A stretch of DNA of 15,512 bases, taken from DATEEW01 sp035273665. Lineage in GTDB: Bacteria > Pseudomonadota > Gammaproteobacteria > Burkholderiales > SG8-39. This document shows, one piece after another, positions 1-6,756 of the stretch. Under the pieces are notes generated by a model that made no database searches, was not told where the DNA came from, and saw nothing but the letters and a program-made list of their open reading frames with translations. The translations under genes were made by a program, and so were the position numbers. Every line of letters begins with the position of its first letter. The first letter of the stretch is position 1. The stretch covers positions 1 to 15,512 of the forward strand of contig DATEOW010000060.1 in the NCBI GenBank assembly GCA_035273665.1, given 5' to 3'.

Positions 1-207
1 GCTTCCGATATCCAGCACGTCTTGCAATCGCCGAACATTGAAAAAGGCTTTGCTGGTTTCGGCGGATGCTTCCAAGGAGCTCTTGGCTGTAAGCACATTT
101 AAAGCGGTCAATTGCTCGAGAAAAGCGAGTTGTGTTCGCGCGAGGCTCGAGAATACGTCCACGCTGTTTTTGCCCGTCGCGGTGATTTGGTCCAAGTTGA
201 TAAACAT
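1..207 (-). CDS. Phasin family protein (N-terminal 69 residues, runs off the left edge)
   Basis: Reading from an ATG at 205-207 on the minus strand, an open frame of 69 codons continues to base 1 without a stop, so the C-terminal part lies outside the window. The peptide starts MFINLDQITATGKN and contains a helical, Ala/Leu/Glu-rich stretch (FLEQLTALNVLTAKSSLEAS) of the kind seen in the phasin_2 family. Phasins coat polyhydroxyalkanoate granules in the cytoplasm and control their size and number. A GAGGA ribosome binding site (complement of 213-217) lies 5 nt before the ATG, and a good sigma70-like promoter sits just upstream at the end of gluQ. The family call rests on recognising the sequence style of a partial protein. 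A granule-associated or generic helical protein is the alternative. Confidence 0.75.
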   Translation of the reverse strand, partial: MFINLDQITATGKNSVDVFSSLARTQLAFLEQLTALNVLTAKSSLEASAETSKAFFNVRRLQDVLDIGS

Positions 208-240
208 TTCAATCCTCGTATTGTTGCAATGCACAATCGG

Positions 241-268
241 ATTTTACCCCCTGCAGTTGCTCAGTCAA
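241..268 (-). promoter_or_regulatory. Sigma70-like promoter of the phasin gene
   Basis: On the minus strand a TTGACT -35 box (complement of 263-268) is followed after 16 nt by a TAAAAT -10 box (complement of 241-246). The -35 overlaps the gluQ stop codon, and transcription would start about 25-30 nt before the phasin ATG. The phasin is therefore probably transcribed on its own as well as by readthrough from gluQ. The call is from box matches only. Confidence 0.55.
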
Positions 269-1205
269 GTGTTATTTGCTGCTCCGCAACAACGCCGGTA
301 TCCCCATGGGAACCAATCATTTTTTGTGCCCGGGGCACGTTCGTGATCCGCCAATGGGCGGCGCCCCACTCAAGGAGTTCCAGGGGCGACGCGCCACGCA
401 ATGGGTTGGGCGGAGTGTGTCCAAGGAGGACAAGCGCCGTGTAGACACTTTCCGCAGCGGAGGAAGCCGTGACAGCCGGCGCCCGCGTTTGCTTGGAGAG
501 TTTCTGACCCTGGTCGTTCAAAGCAAGCGGCAGGTGGGCGTATCGAGGTGTGGGAAGCCGAAGCTGGCGCTGCAAATAGAGTTGGCGAGGCGTCGAATGA
601 AGTAGATCGGCGCCGCGCACGACATCCGTCACGCCTTGCCAAGCGTCGTCTACGACGACGGCCAGTTGGTACGCGAAGCGACCGTCGGCGCGCTGCAAGA
701 CGAAATCGCCGACCGCACGACCGAGATCCTGGCGAATGCGGCCTTGGACACGATCGTCGAAAACGATCGTCTCTTCTACGACCCTAAGTCGATATGCCGG
801 CGTCACGCCTTTGTTTTTGGGACCTTGCCGGCACTTCCCCGGATAAACGCTCGCTTGACGGTCTTTTAGGCTCGAATCCGCTATTTCTTTGCGTGAGCAG
901 GTGCAGGGAAAGACTTGCCGGTCCAGTAGCAATTGTCCAAGGGCGGCGTGATAGGCCTCCTGCCGTTGACTTTGATAGATCTCGATTTCATCCCAATACA
1001 ACGCGCAAGCTTCCAGGCTACGCAGGATGTTTGCGGCCGCACCGGGCATTTCCCGGGGGGGATCAAGGTCTTCAATGCGTAGCAGCCAAGCGCCGCCGTG
1101 CGCTCGGGCGTCTAGGTAGCTTCCGACGGCGGCCACAATCGAACCGAAATGCAGGGGCCCGGTGGGCGAGGGGGCGAAACGTCCCCGATAGGTCAAACTT
1201 TGCAT
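261..1205 (-). CDS. gluQ: Glutamyl-Q tRNA(Asp) synthetase
   Basis: This 314-residue protein is a paralogue of the catalytic half of glutamyl-tRNA synthetase that lacks the anticodon-binding domain. It activates glutamate and attaches it to queuosine at position 34 of tRNA(Asp). The class I signature is clear: PSPTGPLHFGS at residues 12-22 (HIGH-like) and KLSKQ at 235-239 (KMSKS-like). The zinc-binding set is present as C101, C103, Y121 and C125. Glu45 and Asp46 in the RIEDLD segment match the glutamate site. Length is close to the usual 290-310 residues, which separates it from full GltX at about 470. It starts at ATG 1203-1205 with no strong Shine-Dalgarno sequence. The gene diverges from the thioredoxin gene across 91 bp, and the phasin gene follows it on the same strand after 53 bp. 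Confidence 0.95.
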   Translation of the reverse strand: MQSLTYRGRFAPSPTGPLHFGSIVAAVGSYLDARAHGGAWLLRIEDLDPPREMPGAAANILRSLEACALYWDEIEIYQSQRQEAYHAALGQLLLDRQVFPCTCSRKEIADSSLKDRQASVYPGKCRQGPKNKGVTPAYRLRVVEETIVFDDRVQGRIRQDLGRAVGDFVLQRADGRFAYQLAVVVDDAWQGVTDVVRGADLLHSTPRQLYLQRQLRLPTPRYAHLPLALNDQGQKLSKQTRAPAVTASSAAESVYTALVLLGHTPPNPLRGASPLELLEWGAAHWRITNVPRAQKMIGSHGDTGVVAEQQITLD

Positions 1206-1296
1206 GCATTTATCTTAGCGCTTGCGCCGCAATTCGCTCGGACAAGTGCGGTTATACTGAAACGCTTTCAAGTAGGGCGCAGCAGAGGGAAAAGCC

Positions 1297-1683
1297 GTGG
1301 CGACAGTGGAATTGAACAAAGACAATTTCGGCGCGACGATCGCCGGGAACTCGATGGTGGTCATTGATTTCTGGGCGCCCTGGTGTGGCCCCTGCCGTGC
1401 GTTCGCACCGACGTATGAGGCGGCATCGGAAAAACATCCGGATGTGGTCTTTGCCAAGGTCAACACTGAAGTGGAACAGGAAATCGCCGCCGCGTTCAAT
1501 ATCCGTTCCATCCCTACGTTGATGGTGTTTCGAGAGCAGGTGATTTTGTTTGCCGAAGCGGGGGCTTTGCCCTCTGCGCAGTTCGAGCAGGTTTTGACGC
1601 ACGCTAAAACGCTGGACATGGCCGAGGTACATCGCGAATTGGCCGAGCGCGAGGCGGAAGAAAATAACAACACGGCGCAATAG
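1297..1683 (+). CDS. Thioredoxin family protein
   Basis: This 128-residue cytoplasmic thioredoxin-fold protein carries the canonical active site WCGPC at residues 29-33, a buried Asp at 24 (VVIDFWAP) and the cis-proline in SIPTLMVF (P73). It should therefore be a functional dithiol-disulfide reductase. After the fold there is a charged tail of about 20 residues (from AEVHRELAERE) that standard TrxA lacks. The body resembles a betaproteobacterial side family of TrxA rather than the main trxA next to rho, so I give no symbol. The start is GTG at 1297, chosen because AGAGGGA at 1284-1290 is well placed and the fold begins immediately. No signal peptide is visible. The diguanylate cyclase gene follows 55 bp downstream with no clear terminator, so the two may be cotranscribed. 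Confidence 0.88.
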   Translation: MATVELNKDNFGATIAGNSMVVIDFWAPWCGPCRAFAPTYEAASEKHPDVVFAKVNTEVEQEIAAAFNIRSIPTLMVFREQVILFAEAGALPSAQFEQVLTHAKTLDMAEVHRELAEREAEENNNTAQ

Positions 1684-1715
1684 CCGGATAGCAATAAATA
1701 AAGCAAAAAGCGCAT

Positions 1716-1737
1716 GAGCAAGGCAGAGAGCTTGCTC
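1716..1737 (+). other. Small inverted repeat over the ribosome binding site of the diguanylate cyclase gene
   Basis: GAGCAAG (1716-1722) and CTTGCTC (1731-1737) form a perfect 7-bp stem with an 8-nt loop, gcagagag. The purine-rich loop is the only Shine-Dalgarno-like sequence before the ATG at 1739. No T tract follows, so this is not a standard terminator. It may influence translation of the downstream gene, or it may be chance. Confidence 0.35.
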
Positions 1738-1738
1738 G

Positions 1739-3742
1739 ATGTTTGATCGCATTTTCCCTCGCAACGAATCGATGGTGGTGAACGATCATTTCAGCCTGAG
1801 CCCGGTGCAACCTCTCGACGCGCGCGTGCGGGTCGAACGGCTTCGTATGCTCTGCGAACAGGCGCCCTTGTCGATCGCAGCCCAGCTGCTCGCCGCCGGC
1901 CTTGTGGTCCTCGCCTTCCGAGGACATAGTCTTTCGCAATTCATCGTCGGTTGGGCCAGCTACATGGCGCTGGTCAATTTGTGCGCGCTGTTGATTTGCG
2001 CGCGCTATTACGGGAGCCTTCCGCCGCCGTCGAGCGCACTGCGTTGGGAACGAGCGATCACATTGGCTGCCGGCCTGATCGGTTTAGGTTGGGGCGTGTT
2101 GGGTGTTTTCGTCTTTCCTCGCCTGCAAGGCGCGGATATGTTGCTTTTAGGCGTGACCTTCGCGCTGGTTGCGGCAGGAGGGGTCGTGGTCGTACACGCC
2201 AGCCGCACAGCGTTTATCGCTTATGCCGCGCCCATCTTCATTGGCTTAAGCTTCTCCTTCGTCGACAGTCCTCGGCATCCGGCTGCTGTACTACTGCTGT
2301 TGATACTCGTTGCGCTGGTGGTTTGGATCTCCGCCCGGTCCGGCCGCATTCTGCGTGACGCGTTGCATTGGCAATTCCATCATGAGGCGCTCTTAGAAGA
2401 AGTCTCGGCGGCCGAGCTGTCGCTCAAGATCGCGCTTGACGAGCATCGCCTGATGTTCGATGCCGCCCCGGTGGGAATTGCCGTTATCCGGGATCATCGT
2501 ATCGTGCGCTGCAATCGCCGTCTGGAGGAGATGCTCGGCTACCGTCGCGGGGGGCTGGTTGGCTTATCCACTCGCGTGCTCTATGCGGACGACCACAGTT
2601 GGCAGGACAGCATGCGGGCGATCGAAGCGGACCTCAATGAAGGGGGCGCACACGAGGAAGAATGCAATCTCTACCGCCGCGATGGCACATCGCTGTGGTG
2701 TCGTCATCGTGGGCATGTGGTCGACCGCCGAGATTTAAGCCGTGGGGCCATGTGGCTCTTTGAAGATCTCTCGGAAAAGCGCGCCGCGGCCGAACGGCTA
2801 TCCCAAGTTTTAGAAGCAGCAGATGCGGCAAATGCGCGGTTGCACGATGCTATCGAAAGCGTTTCGGATGCTTTTGCTCTGTTTGACGCGGAAGATCGGT
2901 TGGTCTTATGCAACGGGAATTTCGCACGCACCTTCACCGGTGAAAGCGATCCGGACGAGCTGCGGGGTCTTACCGCCGAAGCGCTCGTTCGCTTATCCAT
3001 CGCGCAGGGCGAGCGTATTCCTCCCCAGTACGGCAATGATGTGGATGCATGGGTGGCCGAGCGGGTGCGCCACCATCGCAATCCTCATGGCGACGGTTTC
3101 GTTTTTCAGCTCGGCGATGGACGATGGGTGCAGGCAAAAGAACGGCGCACGAGCGAGGGTGGGATCGTGGGTGTCCATGCCGATATCACTACGCTCAAGG
3201 CCGTAGAAGAGCAGGTTCGGCATCTTGCTAACCACGACCCACTCACGGGACTGCCTAACCGCCGTCTCTTGCATGATCGGATGACCCAGGCTTTCAGTCA
3301 CGCCAAACGCCATGAGGACAAGGTTGCCATCATGGTGATCGACTTGGACGAGTTCAAACGCATCAACGATATTCACGGCCATAAGATAGGGGACCGTGTG
3401 CTACAAGTCGTTTCAGGCCGTTTGCGTACGACGGTACGTCAGGCCGACACCGTGGCGCGGATGGGCGGTGACGAGTTCGTCGTTGTTTTGCCCGAACTAC
3501 AGCAGCCAGTGGCCGCGGCGCGCGTTGCGGAGAAAGTGCTTTATGCGGTTGCTCGTCCGATCAAGGTGGACGGTCATAACTTTCAGGTACGAGCAAGCAT
3601 CGGTATTGCCGTATTCCCCGCCGACGGCGAGGACGTCGAAACGTTACTCAAGTGTGCGGACGCTGCCATGTATAACGCCAAGCAAGAAGGCCGTAATGTC
3701 TTCAATTTCTATTCGGAAAAAGGCCGGTCCGCGGCGGCCTAG
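1739..3742 (+). CDS. Membrane-bound PAS-PAS-GGDEF diguanylate cyclase
   Basis: This 667-residue protein makes cyclic di-GMP from two GTP and sits in the inner membrane. Six hydrophobic helices lie at about residues 44-62, 68-88, 106-126, 133-153, 157-175 and 181-198, forming a sensor I cannot assign to a named MASE family. A helical linker leads to a first PAS domain (about 235-350, with FDAAPVGIAVI) and a second PAS domain of the PAS_7 type (about 367-480, with SDAFALFDAEDRLVLCNGNF). The GGDEF domain starts at HDPLTGLPNRR near residue 499. The catalytic GGDEF at 576-580 is intact, and the product-inhibition site RQAD at 567-570 stands exactly five residues before it. There is no EAL domain. 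The start is uncertain: ATG 1739 is taken, but ATG 1772 (MVVNDH) is in frame and neither has a strong ribosome binding site. Its stop overlaps the stop of the convergent LysR gene. Confidence 0.93.
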   Translation: MFDRIFPRNESMVVNDHFSLSPVQPLDARVRVERLRMLCEQAPLSIAAQLLAAGLVVLAFRGHSLSQFIVGWASYMALVNLCALLICARYYGSLPPPSSALRWERAITLAAGLIGLGWGVLGVFVFPRLQGADMLLLGVTFALVAAGGVVVVHASRTAFIAYAAPIFIGLSFSFVDSPRHPAAVLLLLILVALVVWISARSGRILRDALHWQFHHEALLEEVSAAELSLKIALDEHRLMFDAAPVGIAVIRDHRIVRCNRRLEEMLGYRRGGLVGLSTRVLYADDHSWQDSMRAIEADLNEGGAHEEECNLYRRDGTSLWCRHRGHVVDRRDLSRGAMWLFEDLSEKRAAAERLSQVLEAADAANARLHDAIESVSDAFALFDAEDRLVLCNGNFARTFTGESDPDELRGLTAEALVRLSIAQGERIPPQYGNDVDAWVAERVRHHRNPHGDGFVFQLGDGRWVQAKERRTSEGGIVGVHADITTLKAVEEQVRHLANHDPLTGLPNRRLLHDRMTQAFSHAKRHEDKVAIMVIDLDEFKRINDIHGHKIGDRVLQVVSGRLRTTVRQADTVARMGGDEFVVVLPELQQPVAAARVAEKVLYAVARPIKVDGHNFQVRASIGIAVFPADGEDVETLLKCADAAMYNAKQEGRNVFNFYSEKGRSAAA

Positions 3743-4644
3743 TGATCAAGCAGTTCCGCTTGCACGCGTGCATCCTCAAGCTGTTTCAAAAACCACCTCA
3801 ACGCTTTGCCTCGCTCCTTCGTTCGCCAAGCGTAATGCATCCGCCCTCGCGGTTTTTCTTCTTCCACTTCCTTTACAACCAAGGCGCCCGCTTCAATATG
3901 TTTAGACGCCAACGGTATAGGAAGAAAGCCGCATCCTAGCCCGGCAATTTGCGCGGCGAGTTTGCTCGATATGTCAGGCACGGTCAGTACGTCTTGGCCC
4001 GTGAGCAATCCTGTCGATCGCGGGGCGAGATGGCGCGAGGTGTCCCCGACAGCGACCGCGCGATGCTCGAGAATGGTCCCGGGGCTGAGCGGTTCGGGTG
4101 CCGCGGCTAAAGGGTGTGTCGGTGCCACCGCGAAGACGAAAATCGTTTCTCCGAGCGGTTTGAAGGAATAGCCGCCCCCCGGTGGCGCGTCGCCGGACGC
4201 GCCGATGATTAAATCCGCCCGACCGTCCGCGAGTGCATCCCAGGTGCCGCCGAGCACTTCGGAGGCGATGCGGATACGTGTGCCGGCGTGCTCGGTGTAG
4301 AAACGCTCGATCAATGTCATGAGGCGCTCAGCGCCTATCATGGTATCCAGGGCGATGCGCAGTTCCGGCTCCCAACCGAGAGCCAAGCGCTTTACGCGAT
4401 ATTCAAGTTCGTCTGCGGCCCGCAGCAGCAGCCGGCCCTCCGCGAGCAATTCCCGCCCGGCTGGCGTGAGCTGGGCACGATGGCCGCGCCGATCAAAAAG
4501 CAGTACGTCTAGATCTTGCTCGAGTTTTTGCACTTGATAGGTCAGGGCGGAGGGGACTCGGTGCAATTCCGTGGCGGCTGCCGCAAAGCTTCCCCGCCGC
4601 TCGATGGCGTCCAAAATCTGGATAGCTTCTAGGCTCAGCTTCAT
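3739..4644 (-). CDS. LysR-family transcriptional regulator, YhaJ-like
   Basis: This 301-residue protein has an N-terminal winged helix-turn-helix (residues about 4-62, with ILDAIERRGSFAAAATELHR and VPSALTYQVQKLEQDL) and a periplasmic-binding-protein-like effector domain for the rest. The N-terminal half reads very like E. coli YhaJ (DAIxRRGSFAAAAxELxRVPSALxYxxQKLE), from memory. YhaJ sits beside the pirin-like YhaK and responds to hydroxylated aromatic compounds. Here too the gene diverges from a pirin gene, across 114 bp, which is the usual layout for a LysR protein controlling its neighbour and itself. It starts at ATG 4642-4644, at the usual family N-terminus, without a clear Shine-Dalgarno sequence. 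Its TAG stop shares the CTAG at 3739-3742 with the stop of the diguanylate cyclase gene. The effector is not known; aromatics or quinones are an inference from YhaJ. Confidence 0.93.
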   Translation of the reverse strand: MKLSLEAIQILDAIERRGSFAAAATELHRVPSALTYQVQKLEQDLDVLLFDRRGHRAQLTPAGRELLAEGRLLLRAADELEYRVKRLALGWEPELRIALDTMIGAERLMTLIERFYTEHAGTRIRIASEVLGGTWDALADGRADLIIGASGDAPPGGGYSFKPLGETIFVFAVAPTHPLAAAPEPLSPGTILEHRAVAVGDTSRHLAPRSTGLLTGQDVLTVPDISSKLAAQIAGLGCGFLPIPLASKHIEAGALVVKEVEEEKPRGRMHYAWRTKERGKALRWFLKQLEDARVQAELLDH

Positions 4645-4656
4645 ATTCAGTAATTT

Positions 4657-4678
4657 AGAACAAGTTGCTTAAAGTTCT
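4657..4678. promoter_or_regulatory. Candidate LysR operator between the lysR-type gene and pirin
   Basis: Inside the 114-bp divergent intergenic region, AGAAC (4657-4661) and GTTCT (4674-4678) form an inverted repeat with a 12-nt spacer. Inside it lies a smaller AAG-TTG-CTT dyad at 4662-4670. LysR proteins bind imperfect dyads of this size beside their own start, so this is the best operator candidate, lying 13-34 bp upstream of the regulator's ATG. I could not find clear -35/-10 boxes for either gene here. Confidence 0.35.
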
Positions 4679-4758
4679 TCGCTATCAACGCAGCCCGTTG
4701 GACTCTACCATGAGTGCAAAGCCATGAACGGTGTTCAAAAAATTGATAGGAGTTTGTC

Positions 4759-5457
4759 ATGCAAGAACTAAGACCTGCAACAGAACGTGGCTATGCGGAT
4801 CGCGGTTGGCTGCGATCGCACCACAGCTTTTCTTTTGCCGATTACTACGACCCGGCACACATGGGTTTCGGAAGCCTGCGCGTCATCAACGACGACTGGA
4901 TTGCTGCCGGAAAAGGCTTCGGTACTCACGGTCACAAGGACATGGAAATCATCACCTATGTCTTGGACGGCGCCATTGCGCACAGGGATAGTATGGGGAA
5001 CGGCTCGACCATCCGGCCCGGCAATGTACAGCGCATGAGCGCGGGAACGGGTGTCATGCATTCGGAATTCAATCCCTCAGCGGAAGAGCCGACGCATCTT
5101 CTGCAGATTTGGATCGTCCCGAACCGTCAAGGGGTGCGTCCCTCATACGAAGAGAAACATTTCGATGACGCATCAAAACGCGGCAAGTTGCGTTTGATTG
5201 CATCAGGCGATGGTCGTGACGGCTCGGCAACGATTCATCAAGACGCAGATGTCTACGCCGCCTTGGTCGACGGCGACGAGCGCGTAACGCATGAAGTCCG
5301 CCCCGGGCGGAAGATATATGTTCACGTTGCCCGTGGCAGCCTGAATGTGAATGGTGAGCGCCTCGATTCGGGCGACGCTTTGAAGCTGGTCGATATAACA
5401 GAAGTGCGGTTTGAGGATGGGGACGATGCAGAGGTCTTGTTGTTTGATTTGATGTGA
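4759..5457 (+). CDS. Pirin family protein (bicupin), YhaK-like
   Basis: This 232-residue cytoplasmic protein has the pirin double-cupin fold. The N-terminal cupin keeps the full metal site: H57 and H59 (THGHKDME), H101 and E103 (MHSEFN), which align with the four ligands of human pirin. The segments SFSFADYYDP, LRVINDD and RPGNVQRMSAGTGVMHSE are family hallmarks. Bacterial pirins such as YhaK and YhhW are linked to redox sensing or quercetin dioxygenase-like activity; the substrate here is unknown. AGGAG at 4748-4752 lies 6 nt before the ATG. The gene diverges from a YhaJ-like regulator and is followed 14 bp later by an FMN reductase gene, so it is probably the first gene of a LysR-controlled pair used against quinones or electrophiles (inference). 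Confidence 0.93.
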   Translation: MQELRPATERGYADRGWLRSHHSFSFADYYDPAHMGFGSLRVINDDWIAAGKGFGTHGHKDMEIITYVLDGAIAHRDSMGNGSTIRPGNVQRMSAGTGVMHSEFNPSAEEPTHLLQIWIVPNRQGVRPSYEEKHFDDASKRGKLRLIASGDGRDGSATIHQDADVYAALVDGDERVTHEVRPGRKIYVHVARGSLNVNGERLDSGDALKLVDITEVRFEDGDDAEVLLFDLM

Positions 5458-5471
5458 ACGGGAGAAGGACG

Positions 5472-6041
5472 ATGAGCAAGATCCTGGCAATCGCCGGAAG
5501 CACGCGTGGTGAATCGCTGAATCGCAAGCTTCTCGCCGTGGCGGCACAGGCCGTGCTGGCCTCCGGTGCGGACGTGACCGTGCTTGATTTGCGTGAATAC
5601 CCCATGCCCATTTACGAAGGCGATTTGGAGGCTCGCGAAGGTATTCCCGCGAATGCACGCAAACTCAAAGCAATCTTTCGCGAGCATCAGGGCTTGCTCA
5701 TCGCATCGCCGGAGTACAACGCGTCGGTGTCGCCTTTGCTTAAGAACACCTTGGATTGGGTATCGAGGCAAGACGGCGGGCAGAATGGCTTGGTCCCTTA
5801 TCAGGGCAAAGTTGCAGCGCTGTTCGCCGCATCGCAAGGTGTATATGGCGGTTTACGCGGCCTCATGCATATCCGGGCGATTTTGCAGAATCTCGGTGTG
5901 CTGGTGTTGAACGAGCAATACGCGTTGGGCCGTGCTCACGAAGCGTTCACCGCGGAAGCTAAGTTGAACGATCCGCGCGCCCAGGCGTCCGTCGATGGTA
6001 TCGCGCAACGCTTGGTGCAAGTAATCGAGAAACTGAACTAA
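5472..6041 (+). CDS. NADPH-dependent FMN reductase / quinone reductase
   Basis: This 189-residue flavodoxin-like protein has the FMN phosphate loop GSTRGESLN at residues 9-17 and the isoalloxazine-binding SPEYNASVSPLLKNTLDW at 79-96, both diagnostic of the NADPH_dep_FMN_red family (chromate, quinone and azo reductases). These enzymes use NAD(P)H to reduce quinones or other electrophiles, often by two electrons. The frame is open back to a GTG at 5454 that overlaps the pirin stop. The ATG at 5472 is preferred because GGAGAAGGA (5461-5469) precedes it and homologues begin MxKILAIAGS. Cotranscription with pirin is likely. The last codons (IEKLN, then TAA) are the first copy of a 17-bp tandem repeat that continues into the noncoding region. 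The exact substrate cannot be told from sequence. Confidence 0.93.
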   Translation: MSKILAIAGSTRGESLNRKLLAVAAQAVLASGADVTVLDLREYPMPIYEGDLEAREGIPANARKLKAIFREHQGLLIASPEYNASVSPLLKNTLDWVSRQDGGQNGLVPYQGKVAALFAASQGVYGGLRGLMHIRAILQNLGVLVLNEQYALGRAHEAFTAEAKLNDPRAQASVDGIAQRLVQVIEKLN

Positions 6042-6093
6042 GCGAGAAACTGAACTAAGCGAGAAACTGAACGAAGCGAGAAACTGAACGAAG
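6026..6093 (+). repeat. Four tandem copies of a 17-bp unit
   Basis: The unit CGAGAAACTGAACTAAG occurs at 6026-6042 and 6043-6059. The variant CGAGAAACTGAACGAAG, with one base changed, occurs at 6060-6076 and 6077-6093. Copy 1 is the 3' end of the FMN reductase gene, including its TAA stop. Copy 2 carries the same TAA, and in copies 3 and 4 that triplet has become CGA. The array looks like slipped-strand duplication of a gene end. The base after copy 4 turns the junction AAGCGAG into AAGGAG, a Shine-Dalgarno sequence. Confidence 0.95.
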
Positions 6094-6100
6094 GAGTCGC

Positions 6101-6124
6101 ATGCCCGGTAAAATCCGGAAATGA
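6101..6124 (+). CDS. Possible 7-codon leader ORF coupled to purN
   Basis: An ATG at 6101 opens a frame of seven codons (MPGKIRK). Its TGA stop at 6122-6124 overlaps the purN ATG at 6121-6123 (ATGA). AAGGAG at 6091-6096 lies 4 nt before this ATG, whereas only CCGGAA stands directly before the purN start. Translation of the short frame could therefore deliver ribosomes to purN by termination-reinitiation. The peptide itself is probably without function. The frame may also be chance, with the AAGGAG acting on purN at long spacing. Confidence 0.3.
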   Translation: MPGKIRK

Positions 6125-6756
6125 CATCTCCTGGCACTCCTAAAAGCATCGTTGTTCTCATTTCAGGTCGCGGCAGTAACATGCGTTCCCTGATTGAAGC
6201 GGGCCTTCCCGTTGTGGCGGTAATCAGCAATCGACACGACGCGGCCGGTCTGCAATATGCGCAGTCGCGCAACATTCCCACCGCTGTAATCGAACATGGT
6301 CGCTATGCGACGCGTGAAGCCTTCGATGCGGCACTCGTGGCCGAAATCGACAAGCATCGCCCCTCCCTTGTCGTTTTGGCCGGCTTCATGCGCATCTTCA
6401 CCCCCGCTTTTGTAGCGCGTTACGCCGGCCGCCTGGTCAATATCCATCCGGCGTTGTTGCCTGCATTCACCGGTTTAAATACGCATGCACGCGCCCTGGC
6501 TGCAGGCGTGAAATTTCACGGTTGCACGGTGCATTGGGTGACCCCAGTACTCGACGAAGGTCCCATCATCATCCAGGCAGCGGTTCCAGTGCTGCCGACT
6601 GACGATGAAAACAATCTCGCGGCGCGCGTGCTGCGCCAGGAACACAAGATTTATCCTCTGGCCGTGAGGTGGATTCTCGACGACAAGGTGCATGTGGTTG
6701 ACGGCCGTGTACGCGTTGACGGCAACGAACGCCAATATCTCTATGCCGACGAATAG
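6121..6756 (+). CDS. purN: Phosphoribosylglycinamide formyltransferase (GART)
   Basis: This 211-residue enzyme transfers a formyl group from 10-formyl-tetrahydrofolate to GAR, the third step of purine synthesis. The catalytic triad is present as N107 and H109 in VNIHPALLP and D145 in LDEGPIII. The N-terminal IVVLISGRGSNMRSL is the phosphate-binding loop of the family. Length matches the E. coli enzyme (212). An in-frame TAA at 6109-6111 limits the start, so ATG 6121 is the only reasonable choice; it gives an N-terminal tail of eight residues before the fold. The start overlaps the end of a possible leader ORF. The 3' end overlaps the next gene by 14 bp. Its position behind the pirin/FMN reductase pair suggests partial cotranscription. 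No purine operator (PurR box) was recognised. Confidence 0.97.
   Translation: MTSPGTPKSIVVLISGRGSNMRSLIEAGLPVVAVISNRHDAAGLQYAQSRNIPTAVIEHGRYATREAFDAALVAEIDKHRPSLVVLAGFMRIFTPAFVARYAGRLVNIHPALLPAFTGLNTHARALAAGVKFHGCTVHWVTPVLDEGPIIIQAAVPVLPTDDENNLAARVLRQEHKIYPLAVRWILDDKVHVVDGRVRVDGNERQYLYADE

Noticed and set aside
1252..1764. A 170-codon minus-strand frame over the thioredoxin gene
   Set aside because: The plus-strand frame carries WCGPC and the cis-Pro motif; the antisense translation is low-complexity with no recognisable domain.
6026..6093. Repeat array considered as a CRISPR or as iterons
   Set aside because: Units are directly adjacent without spacers, only four copies, and they derive from a coding end; no cas genes or replication gene nearby.
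6692..6742. Upstream GTG start for the RsmB-like methyltransferase
   Set aside because: It would bury the start 65 bp inside purN; ATG 6743 gives the expected N-terminus and a short overlap.
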